Shown: piece by piece, positions 48,850-61,400 of the stretch
Layout: every line of letters begins with the position of its first letter
Numbering within the stretch: the first letter of the stretch is position 1
Assembly: GCA_035772785.1 (NCBI GenBank)
Contig: JAOCPU010000012.1
Location: 1-64,000 of the forward strand
Origin: Phlebiopsis flavidoalba
Taxonomy: Eukaryota > Basidiomycota > Agaricomycetes > Polyporales > Phanerochaetaceae
Direction: 5' to 3'
Length of the DNA stretch: 64,000 nt
Notes under the pieces: model-generated
Databases searched by the model: none
What the model saw: only the letters and a program-made list of their open reading frames with translations
What the model was told of the DNA's origin: nothing
Translations under genes and position numbers: made by a program

Positions 48850-50779
48850 ATGTCGCAGAAGCAGACTATTAGCCTGTCTCGGGCACACGCAAATACTTTC
48901 TTCTCACCATCTTCTGTTTCGTGCAGTTCATCGATGCATTCAACTTCAGTGCACTATTCTCCGCACTCCCCACCATTCAGGAAGACCCTAGACATGGACT
49001 CTGGGGAAACGTCCCTGGATCATCAGTGCGTTTCAGCTTACTTCGCGTCGTTCTTGCTCCTTAGCGGTCGACTCAGCGATGTGACCAATCCCAGTATGTA
49101 TTCCGTTATGCTCTCCATTCTAAGGCTGACATGTTACTCAAGAGTACACGTTCGTACTCTCCACCCTCGGCATTGGCTGCATCTCCATAGCCACTGGCTT
49201 CTTGAAGGAGAAGATTGTCTTTATTGTCTTCCGCGCTATTGCGGGCATTAGTACGTATCGCCTCCATTCATTCGCTTCCTCTGCTCACCGCTCTATAAAA
49301 TTTCAGTGGGCGCCATGACTATCCCCTCCGCCTTGACGCTCCTCGTGAACATCTTCCCTGATCCCACATGAGCAAGCTCAGGCGATTGGTGCATTTGGTG
49401 GTAGCGGTGGTGTCGGCAATGGTGCGTCCCCGGATCTCAACGCCATTTACGTACCTACTGACCTCGCACGTAGTCCTCGGGCTTTTGATTGGCGCGATCT
49501 TTCGTGAAGCTCGCGTCGTGGCGCTGGATCTTTTGGTTTATCGCCATAATTGCCTTCCCTATTGCCATACTCAGCGCGCTCCTTGTGCCACCTCAAACTC
49601 ACCAAGTTGACCCGTCTGCTCGGCCGGCTATCCTCCAGAAGCTCAACAGCCTCGACTTGGGTGGCATCTCGCTGTTGACAGGCATGTCAACCGCCCCATC
49701 TGACCCCAATGTCTAATCTTATTCGTCCCTAGTTTCTGTTGTCCTCTTCATTTACGCTTTGACCGAGGGGCTCAGCCGGAACGTGGACCACGGTCAAGGT
49801 CCTCCTTCCTTTGATCCTCTCCGTGTTTTTGATGATTGGCTTCTTCGTCTGGGAGAAGCTGGTTCCGGAGCACATCGCTGCAATGTGTGGGTCCATCTTA
49901 CGCCTCCCGTGCCCTCAGCATTACTCATCTAGTCCGCAGCCCACCACGAACATGGTTCTACCAAAACTTTGCTGTCTCTTCACCGTTGCACTGCTCCCAT
50001 ATCTATGGTTCACTACTATGTTCGACGTGAACATGATCCTATGGCAGGAGGTTTACGGCTGGAACAGCTTGGATTGTGCGCCTCTCTTCGCATGTACGTC
50101 GACTCCATTTTCGTTCTTCGGATCTCGGCTCATCGCGCGTACCTCTAGGATCCCGAGCGGCGTCGTGACATTCAGCATGGCCCCCTTACCGGCCCACTCG
50201 CCCGCCGCATCAGCCCCAAGTGGATTATTCTCTAGTCGGCATGGCGTGCCATGATCATCGCGAATGTCCTCTTTGCTTTCGCCGATGGACCCGACCGTTA
50301 CTGGCCATTCGCCTTCCCCGCCAGTCATCATTGGTGACGCCGGGTGCCATGTTGGGCATACACTCATGCCAAGTACGGTCGGCAGACCCTGCTCCCGCTT
50401 GACAGGTGCTGATACGCCCCTCTAGCATCGCCATCTTCGAGACTACACCGTCCCAACATGGCAGGGACGTTGGTGCTATATCTTCAATGGTGCCCCTACA
50501 GCTGGGCTCTGCCGTCGGCATCGCTGCGATAACATCCATCGAGTCGAGCGTCGAACTCAGCCATGGTGGCACCACCAACTACGCAGGTCGCGCAGCTGCG
50601 TGGTGGTTCCTCGTCGGCGTGGTCGCCGTCGAAGCAATCGCTGTCGCGCCATCTTCTTCTACCGCACATCCCACACTACCACATACGATGCCGAACTACC
50701 AACGTCCAATACAAGCACCGCCGGTGTCCACGCCTTATCGTCGAGAAAACCGAAGCAGAGCTTGGGTTCTCCGCCCTGA
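48850..50779 (+). CDS. MFS drug/H+ antiporter-like transporter (DHA2, ATR1-like)
   Basis: Membrane exporter of the major facilitator superfamily, likely 14 helices. The start MSQKQTISLSRAHA at 48850 is the first good Met. Then come FLLTIFCFVQFIDAFNFSAL and FSALPTIQEDL (TM1 region), VGRLSDVTNPK, YTFVLSTLGIGCISIATGFL, FRAIAGIMGAMTIPSALTLL and NIFPDP. Further on are VLGLLIGAIFVKLASWRWIF, LNSLDLGGISLLT, HIAAIPPRTWFYQNFAV, NMILWQEVYGWN, VIIGTAGAMLGYTHAN and MVPLQLGSAVGIAAITSIES. The terminal stop is at 50777-50779. This order matches fungal ATR1-like proteins (boron or drug efflux in yeast). The substrate here is unknown. Extra or missing bases interrupt several helices. Confidence 0.85.
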
Positions 50780-51474
50780 TTTGCTGATGTCGCCAAGACT
50801 CATTCTGAGTCAAGGTGTACCTTCCGCGAGCACTGCTCTACGGGCGGCGCAGCTGCCAGACCCCCTCGAATCCCGTTCACGCGCGGACCGGTAGCGATGC
50901 CACACTGGCCGGTTCCACGATGGGCAAGAAGGAATTCGACAGCCTCGACGGTGCCGCGAATGCGAAAATTGGTCTGATTTCCCTTCCATATCCTCTCATT
51001 TTACGCCCACGCTCTCATCCTATACCAACTAATACTCGAGGAGCCACTATGATCTTTCACGACAATTCCTCTCCTATTCCTCAGTATTAAACATCACTTA
51101 GAAGGCCTCTCTTCACATTTTTCCTGGGATCTTGTTGTATGCATTGCTAGATTGATATATCTATTTTCCTTGTTTGTAGTTACTAGACAGTCATAATGGA
51201 TACATGATTTGCAATGGAGAAAGCAGTTGAAAACAATTACACATGCGCAAACAAATGTCAACCTGAGATTTAGAAGCTATTTATTTAGCAGAGTGTGGTC
51301 ATGCCCCCTCCCGCGGCAGCCTTTTCTGGCTTCCTTGGCGCCTTTGTCACACGGTTCAAGAAGCCTTCGCAGGACCGTCACGACCACATTTGTACGACAA
51401 TAATGTAGCATACCCTTGAAACTTTTGATTGTGGGCCCTCTCACGCTTTCTTTATCGGCGGCTGCGTAAGTCTC
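50780..51474. other. 3' flank, no gene recognised
   Basis: A 91-codon plus frame (50815-51090) follows the exporter without recognisable features. The rest is AT-richer and looks like untranslated and intergenic sequence. Confidence 0.35.
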
Positions 51475-52430
51475 TTAATCTCTGGCATCAAAATAGGAGG
51501 CCTTGTCAGTCACAAACGTGAAATGGTGCAGTGCACGAGGGGCGGAGATCGATAGAGAACGATTGGGCGTACTATCCAGCAGGAGTCCTTGGTCAATGAG
51601 GTCGGTCAAGGAATCTGCTCGGCTTTCTCGCAAGTTAAGCCTTGTCAGCCTAGAGCCTTCGGCTTTCCTAAACAAAGATTTGGTGTTGTTGTCGTTCTTC
51701 TTCAAAACGGCCACGCTGCGATGTTACAGTTCCATTCAAGGATTAGCCAGGGAGAGATAGCCTTGTTTGTTGGGGCGTACTGCCCTTGGTCCTGCAGTCG
51801 GTCAGCCGCTTCGCACGAGTTCCAATTCCCCTTCTTGATGTTGCGACGCGATCCATGTTGGAGTAGATCTTCTCAAAGGCATCTCGTCTGAATGTACAAG
51901 AAGCGATGAGATCCTGGGCCATGGGGAAGGTGAGGTCGGGGGGGTAACACACCTCTCGACTTCGGTTTGAGGGTTGATATGAGGACTGATCCATAGAGTC
52001 CTGATCCTTGCATGTGCTTGCGGCCGCTTTCTGGGGTTACACTTAGACGCAGTGCATTCACATTGTACGGGGAATAGCTCCCTACCATCTGCTAAGACCC
52101 AACACGAGATACAGGACGGGCCTACAGTAGGACGACCGGTCTGAGAACCATCTGATGATCTATGTGGAGCTGACGAGGAGCCATTACCGTCGTGGTAAGC
52201 CCTCAATGGCTTTTGGAACGAGGGTCAAGCATTGCAAGTCCAGGACAAGAAGCAAAAGACTTGCTAACGCTGTGGGCGTGCGCCAACATAGCCATTGACT
52301 GTCCTCGCCTCGCTTTGAAAGGGCGGGTCGCCTACATCTGTCCTTCTGCTTCGGGCGATTCCTCATTGTTTCTACTGCCTCCATTTTCTGCCTCGTTGGT
52401 AGACATTGTAATAATGAAGATATGTGTGAT
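51475..52430 (-). CDS. Uncharacterised coding sequence
   Basis: Not recognised. The minus strand gives codon-like blocks: SKRGEDSQWLCWRTPT (about 52270-52310), a Cys-containing stretch GPSCISCWVLADG (about 52080-52120), GLYGSVLISTLKPKSRGVLP (about 51960-52010), DLIASCTFRRDAFEKIYSNM (about 51850-51910), and SRADSLTDLIDQGLLLDSTP ending in ALHHFTFVTDKASYFDARD with the stop at 51475. The last block looks like a genuine C-terminus. No membrane segment is seen. The Cys pattern does not fit a Zn2Cys6 binuclear cluster. The N-terminus is unknown. Confidence 0.4.
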
Positions 52431-54408
52431 ACTGTGCGTGAATCAGGGTGAGTCTTGTATGCTGCGGTATAGATGATGGTCTATGTGCAAAGGCGGGAAC
52501 CAAGTTCTAATAGCAGTGCGGCGCCAAAATAAATGACGTGTGTGAGTGGCCGGCGCTTCGAGCGTCCTGCGTTTTCATACCACTGAAGGTGCCGGTCAGA
52601 GCCAGCTCGTCTACCTACCACACACAGTGGCCTCGCCGACTCGGTCGCCATGGCACTCCTTAGCAGCGTCGCCGGCATATTCTCGCTATTTGGGTCTCGC
52701 CGCACGCATCCGGGCCCAGCTCGGGCATTCAAAAGCGAAAACTTATTCGACAGTGCGCAAAGCTGCTGCCTCCCGCAAACCCTGGTCTCGTCCCACTCAC
52801 GTCTCTACGCTCTTTTGTAGACTTGGGCGGCCATGCCATCTCGAATGGTGTATTTGGGTTTGCAGATACTGGGCATATAAGTGGGACGTTCGAGCGGGTG
52901 AGCTCCTCGCAGAGAAACGAGCAGAATCGCGGCGCGGAGAGGTGTGAAAGCTAGAGGAGATTTAGGCCCAACAGACATAGACTTATACCGTCATCTCTGG
53001 TGCCTAATTCACTGTGAGTATCACAATTGCCTTTCTCTATATCCACCTCTCTGAACAGCGCGTAACAGATGAATGAATCAGAGCACGCCAGTCGGTCGAA
53101 CCTCTAGAACCAATCGTGCAACTCGCATTTCACGTTGGTTTTAGTACTTGCGCGGATTGTAAACCTACCGCTTCAGCGCAAATTGAACTTCAGTCTCCTC
53201 TACAAATACATCATAGGTCCGGTATGTGTGGAAGGGTCGCGATATACCGGGCGACCATTGCTCGTGAGTTGAATTCATGTCACAATTTATTGCAGCACGC
53301 CGGTCATCAGAACGAGCGATTACTGTTGTTCGTCAAGCTATACACATGATGGTACACCGGTTCTCACCGATAATTTGAACACTATGGCACTAAACAATTT
53401 CCAAAGGAGCGTAGCTAGATGGGAGGTACTCAAAAGCAAGAAGTTGAACAAAGCACCACACCAGGAGTCCATCGAGGAAGTGTAAAAAGAGAGTGTCACT
53501 AGACAACTTTACTCGCACAGCGAAGAGCGAAAAGGAGTACAATAATGCGGCTTTCTACATAAGAGAGAACCATGGAAAAACCATGCAGAGCCCAAGAACG
53601 AGATGACGGGACGGACTGGGATGGGGTAAGGTGGAGGTGAGTGCGGTAGGCGAGGAGTAGGCGAAGGTGGCAGGTTGAATGTACATAGCCGGGGTTTGAG
53701 TACATTGGCATTTGTACAGGGGTACAACGGCGGAGGCCAGTGGGCTAACGAGCCCACGCTGAATAGCACAGAAAGAGGGCTGTCAGCGGGGATATATAAA
53801 AAGCAGATGAAGACAGATATAATGATCGAGGATATATAAGAAGTGAGATGGGAGGCAGATGTGAATGAGCGAAGGTTTTCCGTAGTGAAGTTCAACGATC
53901 GACGAAAAGGCCAAATTGTGCGGACTTGCGACGCATATAAAGCGACGAATCCAGGGGTTCCAGGGATATAGATGCATTGAAGGAGAGTGTATGACGAACG
54001 TTGAAACCGCTCGACTAGAGGGAGCACTGAGAAAGGTAAACTAGTGAATGACGAAAGAGAGAACGGGGGTGGGCCAACCATGTTTGAGTGATGTATTCCT
54101 AAGCAGAGAATTCGAGGTAGTTAACGAAAACTGTTTGTTGCCTGCTTTTCCAGGACGGTGGATCGGTGGAGAGGCGGGCGAATGAGCGTGGGTGAAATGA
54201 AGTAGAATCAACGTATCAGCAGTGTCAATTGTGGAGGAGTTCGGGCTTGATGTTGATGGAGAAGCGTTGTAGGTGCGCACGAGGTCGATGAAGTAGGTAC
54301 CAAAGTGAGTTTGCGAGGGTCCATTCACGGCCATTGCGTCAACTCCGACGAGATTGGGTAGACGCTACAGCATGACAGGCGGCGTTTAGTGCAGTTGGAA
54401 GGCACTAC
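52431..54408. other. Mostly unassigned; purine-rich on plus strand from 53.5 kb
   Basis: Frames at 52481-52947 on both strands have no recognised motif. From about 53500 to 54330 the plus strand is purine-rich (minus strand pyrimidine-rich). Long minus-strand frames here read as Ser/Pro/Leu-rich low-complexity sequence, like an untranslated 3' region of the gene at 54.4-55.8 kb or a poorly resolved C-terminal extension. Confidence 0.35.
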
Positions 54409-55830
54409 CTAGGTTGGTGCCCGAGGTGTTTTCTTATTCTCATCCTGCAGAGGCAAGAGACTTCCAAAGGAAATCTTCCTGCCAAGGGATGCGCGAGGTA
54501 GAGATGCGATGGGGCGAGGGCGACGGGAGCTCCTGGAAATCTGGCTCGAAGGTGTCATAGGCGGAACCGAGCCTGGGGTACGTGTAGGGACTAGATGGTA
54601 TGGTACGAACGAACAGCGGGGAAGCGGGTGCCTTCGGAGCTTTGCGAGGAGATGCCTTTGGGATGCGACTGACAGCAAAAATAAAACAGCAGGGAGCTCG
54701 ATGATCGGGTTGAGGATTGGGGAGCTTTTCACCAAACATGCTGGGATTGCGTTGCATGTTTAGCCTTGGGTCTCGACAGTGCGTTTGGTTATCATCGCTC
54801 TTGCCGTTCGAAGTAGCAGCCTTTGAAACAGACTTGGAGGGCGTCTGAGGGATGATGATGGAATGGGTTCCCGGCTGGAAAAATGGCGGATGAGACCATA
54901 GATGTAGAGTCGTCGGGGAAGTCGCCTTTCGCCGGTGCCCTCTTTCGCATTTTGACTGCGAAGCTTCTCCTCTTCGTCTGAGGAGGTGAAATCCGAGTTC
55001 TTTTGCGCTTGAAGTCGAAAAAATGCTCATCGCCACAGACTCCAAGCTATTGCGAGAGCTGCTAAACCCCCCCCCTGGGGCACGTTTGACACCAGTTGGG
55101 GCCGAGCACAGACCCGGTGAAACGTTTTTACTGAGCGGCGAACCCGGTGGCACAAAAACAAATTGACTGATCTGAGTCGTTGGACAGCGATGAGATGGAC
55201 CGCCCGAAATTCTAGAGGGCCTGCTATCTGATATACCAGAGCTGAGGGTAGAAGAACTAGGTGTGGAGGGGTTGAGAGAATGATGGCCTCGTGACGGCGA
55301 CGAGGAACGTCCATATGGTTTGTAGGCAGAGGTTGATAGTACATCGTTCAGTCTTTTGGCAAGCGGCGGGAGAGGCTGATACCTGACGTGAGTATGCTAC
55401 TGACGGAACGAACGTACTGTTGCATACCGGCTGATGTTCTTATTGTTCCTGAAGATTAGTCTTGGCGGACTGCATGAAGTCCATACTTTGACTGCCTATA
55501 CAACGGTCGCTTAAGACCCAGGTTGGTCGTCTGCTGCACAGCGGCGCGTCGTCTGTGCTGTCCTCATCTCGGCTATGGTGTCACTTAGCAGAATCACTAC
55601 GATGCGCGTAGTTTCTTGCGCATGTAGACGAGCTAGTTCCACAATCTTGGCACGATGTAGTTGCACGCATGGAGTGTGTCCAGCCAGTTACCCTTGTGCA
55701 CCTCTCTGTCACGCCCCCCGAGCTATCAAGATTATCAAGTAGGTTCGAGGGCGGAAAACTGGGCATTGGGAAGGCCATTGATAACCTTGTCAGCGAGGTG
55801 CGAGGGCAAGCGTCCACACGGGGGGGGGAG
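54409..55830 (-). CDS. Uncharacterised Ser/Pro-rich protein
   Basis: Not recognised. The longest open block (54440-55153, 237 codons) is one of the longest in the window and reads as disordered, Ser/Pro/Arg/Lys-rich sequence: PPGSPLSKNVSPGLCSAPTG, IIPQTPSKSVSKAATSNG, PRKAPKAPASPLF. Many SP and TP dipeptides could be phosphorylation sites. Upstream, an amphipathic block HRAKIVELARLHAQETTRIV (about 55600-55660) suggests a short helix-forming or coiled-coil domain near the N-terminus. A nuclear or cytoskeletal regulator is plausible but unproven. The start may be near 55817 and the terminal frame is ambiguous (stop at 54409 or 54440). Confidence 0.5.
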
Positions 55831-56255
55831 TGTCGTACAAAGCGGTTCTTATAGCGTTTCAGTGAGAAAGTATGAGAAGAGAAAAAACAGCGAACGATGT
55901 GCGAACGCGGTCAGAAAAGTGTGTCAGACATCCACGACCACCGTCGATAAAGCAAGCAGCACCATGTTCAATAGACGAATCTGGCGTCTGGAGTCCCATC
56001 TCCAACCTCCATAGATCACCGTGCCCATCCCTCCGAAATATGGAGCTATTCCAAACTATCCGTACTGTAAGCGCGATTGGTGTTGGGTGAGCGCGAACAC
56101 GAGGAAGCGGGCCTCGGCGCGTTGGGTGAGGCAACGCCATCAAAAAAAAGCGGAGTGGACGCGTAACCGGTGAGATTGAGAACAGACATACCTCGCGAGG
56201 CGAGTGGCGAGGAAGGCATTGGAAAGCGCGAGGGGAGCGGCGCGACAACGGCTTG
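55831..56255. other. Intergenic region
   Basis: Overlapping frames on both strands (55859-56248 minus, 55661-56014 plus) without recognisable domains. Likely the promoter of the Ser/Pro-rich gene. Confidence 0.3.
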
Positions 56256-56798
56256 TCAGAGTGTAGACGGCCGTCTGAGCAATAACTGTCCTATAGTGTA
56301 GCTGAGCGGGGACAAGTTGAACAGGCAGGTGAGTTTTAGCGTAGAGGAACAACCAAATGGGGAAGAGCAAGCCGACAGGACACAGCGGTCTAAACTCCCC
56401 TCCACATCAGACCAAACACAAGGAACGTGCCATTTAGGGCAGTTTGCCACCCGAGCTACAAAGCGGCGACTTCGCTGCAGGCTCGATCGGAGCTTGAAAG
56501 TCGTGGCATAGCCGCAGCCCACAAATCTTCTACAAGATAGCGTCCGATGACGCGATATGTATTCGCACACATCGGCATGCGCTGTACATACATGCGAAAA
56601 AGTATTGCAGAACGCGATAACCAGGCTCAATGTCCTTGAGGGACTATAATCAACATTAAACACAAGGTACAGCTCTGTACTTAGATGGCCTGGGCAAAAG
56701 AAATATTGTCTATTGCAATAACGATATGAACGCCTTGTGAACTCTGCCCCAATACTAACAATACACACATGAAATCGACGTTTCAAAACCTCCAACAC
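56256..56798 (-). CDS. Hypothetical 180-codon open frame
   Basis: A single uninterrupted frame starting MLEVLKRRFHVCIVSIGAEF. It is rich in Cys, Ser, Arg and Leu and has alternating hydrophobic patches but no known motif. In a window where real genes are full of frame breaks, an intact frame of this size is not strong evidence. It could be chance. Confidence 0.2.
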   Translation of the reverse strand: MLEVLKRRFHVCIVSIGAEFTRRSYRYCNRQYFFCPGHLSTELYLVFNVDYSPSRTLSLVIAFCNTFSHVCTAHADVCEYISRHRTLSCRRFVGCGYATTFKLRSSLQRSRRFVARVANCPKWHVPCVWSDVEGSLDRCVLSACSSPFGCSSTLKLTCLFNLSPLSYTIGQLLLRRPSTL

Positions 56799-56999
56799 AA
56801 CAAAACTGGTCTATGAGCCACCAAAATACCGAAAGGTGCTCTCAGAGTGACTTGGAAGAGTGTGGAACATTTTAAAAAATTTTCAGGCCCGTTTGGCAAT
56901 GTATAGGACAGGACTTGCGTAACGAAAATCCTCTTAGCACATTTCGACTTAGACCCTGGTCAGCCAAGGCCCAACACACTGTGCACGATGATACAGACT

Positions 57000-58450
57000 A
57001 TTTACCATGGCGCACGACCGCACGCCCATTGCCCATGAGTCGAAGGTATGACACACTCACGGTGAACTGCGCTGGCATCGACCATATCGCAGCCGGTCCT
57101 GAGCGTCAAGTTGCTTTTTATCACGCCTCGTAGGCTCTCCCCGAAATCTGGAGTACAACTAGCGATCAAGAATATCTGGAGGACAGTCGAGATGGAAGGT
57201 GTGTCTGACTTCTGTCGCTCAAGAGCTCGCGAATATTGTACATTATGCGAAGAAGGTTGTCCTGATGACTTACACTGACGTTGGGATATGTAGTAAGAAT
57301 TATGCCACGATCGTACACAGAGCTTTGAATTTTCGGGGGAGACGCAAACTGGTAAATGAATCCGAGCTGTTCGCAAATGAATTGAATGAAAAAGCGGCAA
57401 AATAAAAGCAATAGTAGCAGGCGTTTTTGCCTCGCATACGAAAGTTGCGGGACAGGACCGTTGTAGGTCCTGGCCAAGCGGAGAATGCTTTGACGAGAGC
57501 GTACACGGTCTGCACGATGACATACAGGCATATACATGACTGCTGGGCTGCCATTGGAGCCGTCAACTGGTGGGTGTCGTCCCTCGTTGGTCCAAGTGAC
57601 ATCCACGGGTTTCATCATTCAGATTATGCCGGAGGCACATGCGATAGGCGGCAAATGTTATAATTGCCCTAAACACAAGACGTTAGAAGACATAAAAAAC
57701 GATTGCAATAATGGAATCTACCCACCGCGGTCCACACTGTAGTAGTGTGATAACGGCAGCTGCATACAGCCGTGCAAGAGCTCGACGCACACGCTATGAC
57801 CCCCTGTAGGAGTGAGGGTCAGCGTGGTACATTCGGAATTCAGGATGATAGCACACGAACCTCAACCCCCAGACTAAGGTGTGACCATAGGACATTAAGA
57901 CTAAGCAATACACATTGCATCCATATAGAGAAGACTTGCACATTAGGCCCTGCGATAGCCTGCGTCATGCTCAGCGCCCCGAGGATCTGCAAGATGAGGT
58001 GCCTCTGAATCTCTATCCGTGCGGCCTTCAATGTTGAGATTGATGTGTTATCGCACTACGAAGCTCTAGGTCAGGACGGTATCTCAGCGCTGGAAGTCAT
58101 CAGTGAGACATAGCCTGAGTACAGAATGATGGAGACGCGATGAATTGCATCGTGTTCCAGTACCACTCCTTCATTGCGGGGCTCGTTGCGCCATGAAACG
58201 TTTTTAAAAGGCCATGTACGTCCATAGCTCGTTGTCCTGCCACGCCCGCGGTGTCCTTGTATACGGACAGCATCCCAGAGATCTCGCGCTTATAAAAACT
58301 TTGGGTACGCGCTGCAGAATATATGACGAAAGTGAATACATTGCGGCAGCCTCTGGTGACGATGCCCCCATACCTGCGGTAGCAAGTAGCGAGGCGATCA
58401 TACCTTGCCTGGTTAGTCGGAAAGGTGTTGATTTCATGTGATTCGGCAAA
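57000..58450 (-). pseudogene. Possible MFS-transporter remnant
   Basis: Weak, scattered similarity only. The minus strand holds SYILQRVP (about 58300), resembling the 'FPSNYILQRVP' part of anion:cation symporter carriers, then RVSIILYSGYVSLM (about 58100), ILQILGALSMTQAIAG (about 57950-58010), and a basic-to-hydrophobic segment near 57300-57450. The order along the strand fits an MFS carrier. The blocks are too short and broken to call the family firmly. An unrelated sequence is possible. Confidence 0.2.
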
Positions 58451-61400
58451 CCGTTCCCTGGGCGGAGAAGAGTTCTTCTCTATGCCTCAGACTCCCTGTC
58501 GCCTCCTAACGTCGAAGAGGACTAGGAGGGTATCTGCTTCGATTCATGCGGTTCAATGAGCCTCAGTTCTATATGATGAATCAGTCAGGTAGCCACATAT
58601 ATGGTCTACGAGATGGTTTGGTTCTTCTCTTAGATCGTGATCAGTAGGCAAATAGTACTCACTGATGCAGCTTTTTACAACCCTCGGCCTACGGTCAAAC
58701 ATAAAACTCCACTGCAGTAAGGGCGAAGCTGACATGCAAAATAAATGGGATAGACTACTACTCCAAAAAAACACTCATAGATCACTTACAGGAGTGGTAT
58801 ACACAGTGTGCTTGTATTGCAGCAGCCAGAGTTTGGGTCGGCAGAAGAGAACCGATTCAATAAATAACAGGAGGTTATATTGGGTCCATATTAGGAGTCA
58901 GACTCCAATTCCTGCTGCGTGCATTGCCCTATGTTTGAGGCTAGAAAGAAAGGAAGCTTTGAGGCTTTACCGCGCGCTGTTTGTGTTTCCTAGGATACGC
59001 AGAGCGGCTGTTGTATCTGGTCCTCAGCTCTCTCGTAAACCACTACCCTTTAACGCTTCTTGTAGCGAGTGCAACGCAATATGAGAGACTAAATAGGAAG
59101 CTTCCAACAGTAGATTATTACTCACAAGCTCTCATATATCACTGCCTCTATCCTGTACACTTTGATCTGGTAGGGTATTGTGGGTTACATTCTTGGGGAA
59201 ATCTGAAGTTTGGACAGCCCCGAGTGCGACCGGAACCAGCAAAAGGTCATGGGAAAAGTGAACGATCGCCATCAAGAAGCGCCTCATTACCGTGCATTCC
59301 CATTGCTTATGTAATACCACACCCTCGAGTCCTTTCCACGAAGCCACACAGATGCAGCGCAATCTCCATTGCTATGCCTGTCAGTGTGAGCGTTTGCCTC
59401 GCTACAGTAAACTCTTAGGTGGCCTCGCTTGGGACAAGAACGAAATACACCCTCCGTGAGCGTTTTACTGCCCGCCCGATGTCACCGGCCGGCTGGCGAG
59501 GTAAAACATTGTTCAAGTTCAAAAAGGAGGGGTATCGTCATTTGGAGGCAGGAGCCCAGCAATATCTTTCCTGATTACTCGTGTCCATGCGTCCTATCAC
59601 TGACCTAACATTGGTCAGTTCTTCTTCCACTTTCGATTCATTGGATGTCTGCCGGATTGCGATGAGGTAATACCTTTTTCTCCAGTAACGCGTATATGCT
59701 CTCGGGCGACCAGCCCTACCCGTGTGTAGCAGAAAACCACAAAGGCACTCCAAGTTCCCGTCATACCCAGGCGACTTTCCGAGCACCATGTAGATCATTT
59801 GGCAAAGACTTCTTGAAGAATCCAACACAGCGCCTGGCACGTTAGCGGGCTCCGGCTAATAACATCCAATCGATGCGGTCGTGTTCTGATCATGTGATCA
59901 GGCAAGTATATTCACAGGGCCTCAGCTACTCAGTGAAGTGTTGAGCGAGCAACCTCGACTTGTCACTATCCAGCCTCCAGATGAATTATGCACAATCGTG
60001 CAGGCATCACCAGGCCTCAGGTTGATGCAAAGATAACCAAGGCTACGTTATCGTATTTCTTCCCTTCCTGCTGTCGATCTCATTTTGGGAGCAGATTACC
60101 GGTGTTAGAAAAAAAGGCCCCTGGTGTCACGATCGTGTTTAGCTTGCGCCTGTACTGCGTCTGCAAAGGGGCTCACTCAGGTTTACTGCTTGTAGAGGAC
60201 GATGACATTCGCTAAAAGCAGTTTGCAGACATAAATGCGATGTCGACATACGTTTTATCTGCTCAATTTTTCCCTGCAGATAACATTAATAAGGCAGCCG
60301 CGGATCAAAAATAAATGACAATTCTTGGGGCCATTATCTTTCTCCTCAATGTATGCTCCGTAAACACTGCGTATGAGATCTCCACACAAAAGGGGGGGGG
60401 TAACCCATCAGCAGGCACACATACTTGTATACTAATTCTCCATATAGCGGAATCGATCGCACGCTCCGCTAATGCTCTTGTCTCTCAGTGGTACATCTCT
60501 CAGCGTCCAGACAATTGGCGCTTGGAGGACTCTTCTTTTATTTTTATACCCGAGCGGCGGATGCAACGCCCGTCTAACTGTTTGAGGTATCCTTCATTGG
60601 TTGGGGTACTGTGAGGCCGTCTGTAGCTCTGGCTATTTGCGGCATGGTTATTTACTCATCTATCGATGTGTGACTTACTGCCGGCGCCTGAAAGCTCCAC
60701 AAACTCCACTGCGATTGTCCTTTCCTGACGACGTCACGTCAAGAGACAAGCCGATCTTCCCCCTCGGGTATCTGAGTTAGTTTTATCTTACCGGATTTAT
60801 GGCTCCCGCAAGTCCATCTCAATATGGGTGTCTATGCTCATATAAACTGCAGCGGACAGTTTCGTGATAATCAGGAATAAAATTCTGTCAGGACCTTGTA
60901 TGCGCCAAGCCGCTACACAACTGTCTCGAGAGCTCAGCTTGCTGTTATGCCCCACGAACCTGGAGGCTGAATGTGACTCGAGAACTCTGGTTGTTTGGGA
61001 CGAGTTGGATCAAGGGCAACTCCCCCTTTTCATCACATAAAGCAGCGTCCAGTATTTTCATGCATGTTTGTGGATGTTCATAATAATATGCGCGGATGCC
61101 TTCACAAAATGACTCACCGTGCCCGCGAATAATCCTGCATGCGTATATTGCTCGTTTTTCTCCATAGTTACCGCAGATTCACGAATGGCAAGCTGCATAT
61201 GTTTATCGAATGCATTATTTTTATGAGTCCCCGTGTGTATCGGTTGTGAGGCTAGCTTAAAGCGTAAGGGGGGGCATGATGTTGGCCAGGGGATCAATCA
61301 CGGCGTTTTGGTTCCGTGGTCGTGGTGCCTCTGCGGGGTTCAATGTCTAGGGCTCGGCTTGCGGCCGACCTATTCGGTCCCTCAGGACACTTCCAATACC

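Noticed and set aside
51873..52206. Cys-rich stretch resembling a Zn2Cys6 binuclear cluster
   Set aside because: Cysteine spacing does not fit the C-x2-C-x6-C pattern and part of it is in a different frame from neighbouring coding blocks.
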